Assembly (NCBI GenBank): GCA_027578815.1
Contig: JANBTH010000608.1
Coordinates: 1-13,859, forward strand
DNA length: 13,859 nucleotides
Source: Coemansia sp. RSA 1804
Taxonomy: Eukaryota > Kickxellomycota > Kickxellomycetes > Kickxellales > Kickxellaceae
Direction: 5' to 3'
The notes under the pieces were generated by a model, which was given only the letters and a program-made list of their open reading frames with translations, ran no database searches and was not told the DNA's origin. Each line of letters begins with the position of its first letter. The stretch's first letter is position 1. This document shows positions 8,604 to 13,859 of the stretch, piece after piece. Both the position numbers and the translations under genes were made by a program.

Positions 8604-8879
8604 TTTCCCCGCGACCAGACCACGCGCCGCTCTCTACCACCAAAGATACGTGTCTTAGCAAGGAGAATAATCGCCGACAAAAGCGGCGCTTTTACTCTAC
8701 GCAGATGCTTTGAAACGCACAGCGACGTGCAAGATCCCATGCTGGAGAAACTGTTAAAAACATAATATCATATGCATTGCGTATGCCTAGTCATGAGCGT
8801 GAAATCACAATCTCTCTCGCTTCTTGGTACCAGCAGAAAGAAGGCCTTTATTCACTTTTCAATAATATGAAGAGGCACA

Positions 8880-8938
8880 TTATCACCAGCCTTATCTTTA
8901 AGCTTTATAAAGGACACTGATAAGAATACGCACTTATC
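8880..8938. promoter_or_regulatory. GATA-site cluster with an inverted GATAAG/CTTATC pair
   Basis: Four GATAA cores in 59 bases: minus strand at 8880-8884 and 8891-8896, then GATAAG at 8919-8924 and CTTATC at 8933-8938, the last two forming a perfect inverted repeat around 8 bases. A plus-strand TATAAA lies at 8906-8911. Fungal GATA factors control nitrogen, iron and light responses. The target gene is unclear: CRC1 begins over 800 bases away, and CYB5 ends about 390 bases away on the other side. Confidence 0.35.
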
Positions 8939-9329
8939 GGCCAGCTAGGCGTGCGTTGAACATGTGGAAAGATCACCACCATTAACCAAATCAACAGGGG
9001 ATGCCGACGCAACTGATTTCTTCCCTGATGTGACAAGATAAACACTGCAGGTTCGTGGCAACAAATTTCATTTAGACCATTTTGCGACTAATGGCAGGCT
9101 TTGCTTTGCTTTCATTTTATCAAGAATAATTAGCTTTGTAGGAGGAAAAATGAATTAAAAAAGATTGAAGATGTACTGGCAAGAACTAAAACCCATTATT
9201 GCACTGACCGCACAAGTGCAAGCGCTTCACGCTCTGCGTCTCCGCAGATCCGGATGTTCCGAGACGTGAGGAGACAGAGCCCAAAAAGAAAAAAGGCCCT
9301 GTCAAACTGCTCTGCGCTTTGGGATATGT

Positions 9330-10211
9330 TTACGCGTACATTTTGTAGGCCACAAGCGCGGCTGCAAATGCCAAGGGAATCAAAAGACCCCAAGAGCTGC
9401 TATACAAAGAAACAGATGGAAAAATGAAAGATAAAGACGGGGTTTTGATCTTTCGACACTATTAGTAATGCTGCTATGGAGATCTCCCCTCCCAGCTGAG
9501 GTAGCTGATGAATGCATAATGCCTCACAATTGTTAGCTGCATTTCTCGCAGCTCATATGTGTGTACATGGCTTGCTAACGCCATACATGTCGATAGAAGA
9601 AAATAGGCACACTCTTCCCACCGATACCAAAAGGCATATGTGTCAATAGCAGTACAGTCCGACTGGCCAGGCGCCCAAATGCCGGAGCAGAACAAGAAGA
9701 AAAGGGTGAAAGAAGTAGTGAAAAGTAAAAAAAGAAAGAAAAAGTATTCCCTACCTGTTCTGCTTGGAACGCAGGTGTGCATGGTCACCATCAGCGCTTG
9801 ACTTCTCGTTACGCGACGAGGCAGTTGGGGGTGCGCCCTACGACTCCAAAAAAAAAAAAAACAAAAAAAAAGAGGATCAGTTAGCTTCTGTGACTTTGAT
9901 ATTGGCATGGCGCATTAGTCAAACAAGCACCATCATCAGTGGCCCAGCGCATAATAAGCCTAACTTCTTACCTCAAGGTCGCCTATTAGAAGGGGCGCAA
10001 GGAGCTCGCGTGCATCGTCAGAATGCCCAATGTCCTCAAAGGCCTCGGTGGCATCGATGCCGGCGTGCTCCAGAATCACCTCCTCGCCACCGGGATGCTC
10101 GTCGAGGAATTTGGTCACATCGTACACCTTGCCGTGCACGACAATCCATATGTCATCGCGCGTGTAGTGCTTTGAGATTTCCTCAGCGTTGAATGTTTTG
10201 GTCTCGGACAT
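9330..10211 (-). CDS. CYB5: cytochrome b5, tail-anchored (three exons, 130 aa)
   Basis: The CDS joins 10211-9972 (80 codons), 9837-9755 (83 bases) and 9399-9330 (70 bases), for 131 codons including the TAA stop. Cytochrome b5 carries electrons to membrane desaturases, hydroxylases and P450s from the ER or outer mitochondrial surface. The heme domain fills exon 1: ISKHYTRDDIWIVVHGKVYD, then the ligand motif DEHPGGEE (His39), and the second ligand in DIGHSDDA (His63). Exon 2 encodes a polar linker (GAPPTASSRNEKSSADGD). Exon 3 encodes SSWGLLIPLAFAAALVAYKM and a short YA end, a single hydrophobic helix followed by one lysine, the typical C-terminal tail anchor. The total length matches the family (about 120-135 aa), which supports all splice choices. 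Start: first AUG in 157 bases of leader. Confidence 0.92.
9400..9754 (-). other. CYB5: CYB5 intron 2 (355 bases)
   Basis: The donor is GTAGGG at 9754-9749 and the acceptor is TTTGTATAG ending at 9400. A perfect TACTAAT branch site lies at 9467-9461. This is the longest intron seen here. If it is retained, translation stops at once (AGG TAG), giving a 108-residue protein without the membrane tail. Confidence 0.82.
9838..9971 (-). other. CYB5: CYB5 intron 1 (134 bases)
   Basis: The donor GTAAGA follows the GAG codon for Glu80, and the acceptor is GTCGTAG ending at 9838. GCTAAC near 9882-9887 could serve as the branch site. A long T-rich tract (two runs of T split by one G) precedes the acceptor. 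Retention would add Val-Arg-Ser and stop. Confidence 0.85.
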
Positions 10212-11003
10212 TTCCGGCAAATATGAAACAAGGACTGTTTGCTTGTGCAAATAATGAAAAAAAGAAACCAATTACTTTACGAATCCTGCAAACACCAACA
10301 GGAAGAGGAAGAGAAAAATATATTTGAGAAGGGAAAAAAACGAGTCTCAACGAAAGAGAAAAGGGGAGCATGGGAATCAGTAGCGGTGCGAAAATCCTTT
10401 GTTTGCCATTTCTTCGATCTCTAGCCTCTCTGCCTCCCTCCCCTGGCTTGCGTGCCAAGAAGGCTGAAGGGCATTTGAGAGAATAGATAATCAATCGCAT
10501 GCATGATCCGCAATCGTTTCTTGGAGGTCTTCATTGCCAGAAATGGAAATCCGCTGAACCGGCTGGGAACATCTCCGGCCTTGGCTGGTTGCATCTGTAG
10601 TGTCAAGTAGCCTTTGAGCACAAGAGCAAAAGAGAGTCTGCCATAGCTACTTACTCTCAAGCGGTCTCAGGCGGTAGTAAATCAAAGGGCGCGCCGCCGC
10701 TACCCGGAAGCATCCCTCTCTAGTTAGACCAACGACAGAGCACAGAAAGAGAGAAGAAAAGCCGAGTCTTTCTAAAAGATGGAGATGTCGTCTTTTTGCT
10801 TGGTTGACCATTAGCCGAGGCATCAGGATACTGCCAGCTGCGCTTTCTGCATCTTCCTTTATTTCGTTCTGTTACGTTTTTTTGCTCTTTCGCGCTTGTC
10901 CTTTTTTCCTTCCCCTCCTCATCCATCCCGCATTTCTGCATTCCAAAAAGCTAGTCTTTTGACAATAAATCTCGCAACATAAATCACATATCCTCAGTAG
11001 CAA
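10212..11003. promoter_or_regulatory. divergent promoter region between CYB5 and ELL
   Basis: These 792 bases must hold both promoters. The CYB5 side (about 10290-10365) is purine-rich on the plus strand, so CT-rich on the CYB5 strand. The ELL side (about 10845-10930) is CT-rich on the plus strand. A GC-rich block with an AscI-type palindrome GGCGCGCC lies near 10688-10700, between the two. On the ELL strand a short open frame (ATG at 10779, 11 codons, stop 10812-10814) occurs, after which no ATG appears until the ELL start. No convincing gene is seen. Confidence 0.55.
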
Positions 11004-12902
11004 ATGACGGTACCGGAGAAAGCGCCGCTATTGTTTGTGCGACTGCCACGACAAGTGGTTGACATGCTGCAGAGCACGTCGGCCGAGGAGCTGCAATTTA
11101 TACTAGGAGGCAAAGAGCGGATAACCACGGGGGTTATCGCAGCCGGCGACAAATGCTACGATGTACGCTACTCGGCCGAAAGAGCGAGCGCACCGCCGTT
11201 GCTGTACCAGGGAGGCGCACCAAAAACAGCAGCTTCAGGAAACTGGGCACAATGGACCCAGCGTGGCAAGCTGGCTGGAAAGCTGACGCTTGTTAGCAAA
11301 GCGCGAGCCAAAAATGCACCCGCCACGATGCAATACGCACAGACCCAGGCTCATGCACAGGCAGACGAGGGGGGCTCAACAGCGGTGCGACCTCCAGTCG
11401 ATAGACAGTCTCAAATGCATGCTTTTGGGGAGTTTCATGGGGCCAACAAGGCAATATCGGCTTCTGGCGAGACGGGCACTGCAACTGATGCAAACAACCC
11501 GACCACAGATTCCTTGCAGAAACGCGCAACAGCTTCTAAAGCTGCACCACAGAAAAAGCCAGGGATTCTGCGGCAAAACCGCGAGATGCTACGCGAGAGG
11601 CTAATGCACATACTTGCGCTGACACCAGTAGAGGAGTCGTTGATTCTGGAAAAGTTTAGCGGGCCAAAGAACATAGTGTTAGAGACGCTTGAGATGGTGG
11701 GGAGGAAAGTAGACGGCGACAGATGGGCGCTACAGAACGAGGGGTTTAGAGACATTAAAATTGAGACATGGCCAAGATACAGCACAGCGGATCGGGAGCG
11801 GGTTATAAGCAACGCAATGAATGCGATCAAGTCGCTTGGGCTTTCTGCAGACGATCCATTGAGAGTGAGGGTATTGCAAATACGTAGACGGCTGCGTGAG
11901 GAGGGCAGTTCTAGCAACAGCGGTGTTGCTGGAGTTACAGCCGCCACAGAGGGCACAGCGGCAACAGCGGCAGCACAAGTGCCAGAAACATCACCGGTAA
12001 AAACAGCGTCAGCACAAGTACCTATGGCAGCATCGGCACAAGGCGATGTGGCCAGGGTGCCAAAGGGCCCAACGGTGGCGTCTATCAGCTTGCCAAAGGA
12101 GCTCCCAACCCACAAAAGAAAGCCGTCCCGATCGGTAATAGCACCAACATTGGTAAGGAAGGTGCAATTGGGGGCTAGCAAGGCAGCCAAGAGGATGGGC
12201 ATGGGCGGCGTGCACACCAACATCACGCCAAGTGTAGCGGAAAGTGCTGAAACGGCAGCATCAACTCAGCAGCAGCAGAATCAAGGGCTGTTGAGAGCCA
12301 AGGACAAGGCACAGCGCTCAATAAGTCGGCCAGGACGACCAGCACCGCTGCAGAGCACCAAGGATGGAGGAATACGTGCCGATTCCGATGCAGATGCAGC
12401 AGCCGTGCGTGGTACAGATAGAGATAAGGAACCGCCGGCACCGCAGACAGCAAGGTCAGAAGCAGCGTCTACATGGCAACAAGTGGCCAGCACGCACAAC
12501 AACGCTGTGAACACGACAGCTGGAAAAAACAGCAGCATCGGCATATCTACACGTGAGGCGGCGGCGGCAAACCCACGCAAAGGGCTTGTTCCATCCCGCA
12601 GCACAAACGACATCCACTCCGAGCCCCGGCAGAAACAGGCAGCAGAGAACGGAAACGCGGGCGGAGGAGGTATTAAGGACGAACAGGGTTTAACGCGACA
12701 TGTGGCAGTGAAGTCGAAACCGCTGAAACTCGACTCAGCGGGAATCGCAGCGCTGCATCGGTCTCCGGGACGGTCTAGGAACGCCGAGACAGGCGCAGCT
12801 GTGAGTCGAGTGCAGGAGCGGCTGGCGCAGGAGATGGCATCGTCGGAGCGGCGGCTGCCAGGACTCAACATTCATGGGAACGGCAAGACTGTGTCGGGCA
12901 CT

Positions 12903-12934
<32 letters not shown>

Positions 12935-13778
12935 CACACGCGGCCCATCGCTATCGCCAATTGCGGATATTGGCAGATCACAGTCGCCATCGCCTGTGCC
13001 GCGGATCGAACGACCAGAGACGCTGGAGGAGGTTGCGGATCTGCAGAAGATGCTAGTGGTTCTTTATGCGGAGTACAGCCAGCTGCGGGTCAAGATTGAT
13101 GCACACAGCTCGGAGTTTGCGCCAGCAGCAGAGGAGCTGAATACGGCTCTGGAGCTAGTCGGTGATGCACAACACAAGGGCAGAGGAAGGAGAAAGAGTA
13201 GAGACAGGGGCATGGACATGGACATGGACGTGGGTAGCGAGCGTGAGGAAGGCGAGGAGGAGACGGCGGATGGGCTGGCGGAGACGGCGGCAGCAAGCAG
13301 CAAGTGCGCAGACGATGGTGCGAGGCTTTACTGGGCGGATAGCGGCGGAGAAGCGTGGTTGTCGGACAGCCCCGATGCTGTTGTTGTAGTCGGACAGACA
13401 GCAGCGACAGCAACAGCAACGGCGGAAGACAAGGTGGGCCAGATGTGCCGGATGCGCAGACTGCGCGGCGAGGAGACTCGCATTCTGCGCGCCAACCAGG
13501 CGGTAGTCGACAAGTATGCTGAGCTGGATGGGGACGATGCGCGGCGATGGGTGCGGCGGTACCAGCGGCTGCACACGCAGATTGAACAGATGGGGCGCGA
13601 GCTCAATGACGCTCACGCACGCATTGGCGCCAGGCTGGAGCAGCAGCTGAGTCAGTTCCGCACCGAGCTGGGCGACTCCAGCGTCGATGCCGTTCTGGGC
13701 GAGCTCAGCTCAGAAAGAGTCGCTCAGACGCTGACCATTGGCATGTACCGCGACGACGCAGCAGAGCCCGCAGCGTAG
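11004..13778 (+). CDS. ELL: RNA polymerase II elongation factor ELL, with C-terminal occludin-homology domain (924 aa)
   Basis: ELL proteins bind RNA polymerase II, suppress pausing and raise elongation rate; partners are EAF proteins and, in animals, the super elongation complex. The N-terminus (about 1-105) matches the ELL domain, ending with RGKLAGKLTLV, equivalent to the G-x-I-x-x-K-I-T-V strand of human ELL. Residues about 190-280 (REMLRERLMHILAL onward, DIKIETWPRYSTADRERV) match the ELL winged-helix segment. Residues about 290-665 are low-complexity, with many Ala/Gln/Ser and a Gln10 tract. The C-terminus holds an occludin-type helical domain in two parts: about 672-725 (LYAEYSQLRVKIDAHSSEF) and about 813-885 (RYQRLHTQIEQMGREL). 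An acidic, repeat-rich insert of roughly 90 residues, including DMDMDMD, separates them. An in-frame TAG at 10998-11000 fixes the start at 11004. Single exon, complete. Confidence 0.88.
12903..12932 (+). repeat. ELL: pure CAG10 tract encoding Gln10 in ELL
   Basis: Ten uninterrupted CAG codons encode polyglutamine (residues about 634-643) just before the occludin-homology region. The purity of the codons means the tract can change length by replication slippage. Shorter CAG runs occur elsewhere in the gene, for example near 12270. Confidence 0.9.
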
Positions 13779-13859
13779 AAGCAGAGGTAGAGGTGGACCG
13801 GTATGTGCGAACCAGAGCAATGGGCTCGGCTTGCAGTGAGTGGCAGCAATTGTGATGAT
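13779..13859 (+). other. 3' flank of ELL
   Basis: Eighty-one bases follow the ELL stop codon to the window edge. No poly(A) hexamer or coding region is seen; the ELL 3' UTR probably extends beyond the window. Confidence 0.5.

Larger units (their letters stand above)
8298..9329. other. noncoding region between the CRC1 TATA box and the CYB5 stop
   Basis: No supportable coding region is seen. The CRC1-proximal half (about 8300-8700) holds promoter-like motifs, including CCAAT boxes, a GC-box-like GGGCGGAG, and a CGG/CCG inverted pair. The distal half is more AT-rich and holds clustered GATA sites at 8880-8938. The last few hundred bases should include the 3' UTR of CYB5. Confidence 0.6.

Noticed and set aside
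8467..8661. 64-codon minus-strand ORF over the CCAAT region
   Set aside because: Short, no family resemblance, and it coincides with promoter motifs.
9474..9908. 144-codon minus-strand ORF overlapping CYB5
   Set aside because: It reads CYB5 exon 2 in the wrong frame and continues through intron 2. The phase-consistent splice model gives the expected membrane tail.
9880..9945. C/D-snoRNA-like boxes in CYB5 intron 1 (TGATGA and CTGA about 60 bases apart); a similar pair in the CRC1 intron
   Set aside because: Box C lacks the required purine before TGATGA and no terminal stem is seen. The CRC1 pair is on the strand opposite to the intron.
10421..10660. 79-codon minus-strand ORF in the CYB5/ELL promoter
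   Set aside because: No recognisable domain and no promoter or splice support. It could at most be part of a CYB5 leader.
1..13859. Mobile elements, CRISPR arrays, tRNA/rRNA genes, viral or toxin genes
   Set aside because: Looked for by eye on both strands; no terminal repeats, transposase motifs, spaced repeats or tRNA cloverleaf were seen.

Overview
This window is ordinary nuclear chromosome from a fungus. Supporting signs are short spliceosomal introns (four predicted: 205, 169, 134 and 355 bases) with GTA(A/T)G or GTAGGG donors and CTAAC/TACTAAT-type branch sites, serine- and glutamine-rich disordered protein tails, compact gene spacing, and a NAK1/Kic1/POD-6-type kinase that belongs to the fungal morphogenesis network. 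A CTNNBL1 orthologue together with an ELL factor that keeps an occludin-type C-terminal domain, both absent from Saccharomyces cerevisiae, points away from budding yeasts. An early-diverging filamentous lineage (for example Kickxellomycotina) is possible, but I cannot prove it from sequence alone.

Layout, left to right: (1) 1-383, AT-rich 3' flank of the first gene. (2) 384-4308, minus strand, a two-exon NAK1-family Ste20/GCK protein kinase of 1239 aa. (3) 4309-4929, a divergent promoter with a long polypurine tract and candidate upstream ORFs on both sides. (4) 4930-6861, plus strand, a single-exon CTNNBL1-like ARM-repeat spliceosome-associated protein of 643 aa. (5) 6938-8048, minus strand, a two-exon mitochondrial carnitine/acylcarnitine carrier of 313 aa, convergent with CTNNBL1 (76 bases between stop codons). 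(6) 8049-9329, the carrier's leader and promoter (GAA/CTT microsatellite, TATA box, CCAAT cluster, a match to the yeast oleate-response consensus), then a noncoding stretch with a GATA-site cluster. (7) 9330-10211, minus strand, a three-exon cytochrome b5 of 130 aa whose membrane tail sits on a 70-base last exon. (8) 10212-11003, a divergent promoter. (9) 11004-13778, plus strand, an RNA polymerase II elongation factor of the ELL family, 924 aa, single exon. (10) 13779-13859, 3' flank.

The genes are housekeeping functions: cell polarity signalling, splicing, fatty-acid import into mitochondria, ER/outer-membrane electron transfer, and transcription elongation. CRC1 and CYB5 both touch lipid metabolism and are neighbours, but nothing shows that this is more than chance. 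I found no mobile element, CRISPR array, RNA gene or gene cluster that would make a new multi-gene system. The most useful observations are the splice models (uninterrupted reading frames miss the kinase glycine loop and the cytochrome b5 membrane anchor), a minimal upstream ORF whose stop overlaps the kinase start codon, the regulatory sites before CRC1, possible soluble cytochrome b5 forms from intron retention, and an acidic insert that splits the ELL occludin domain.
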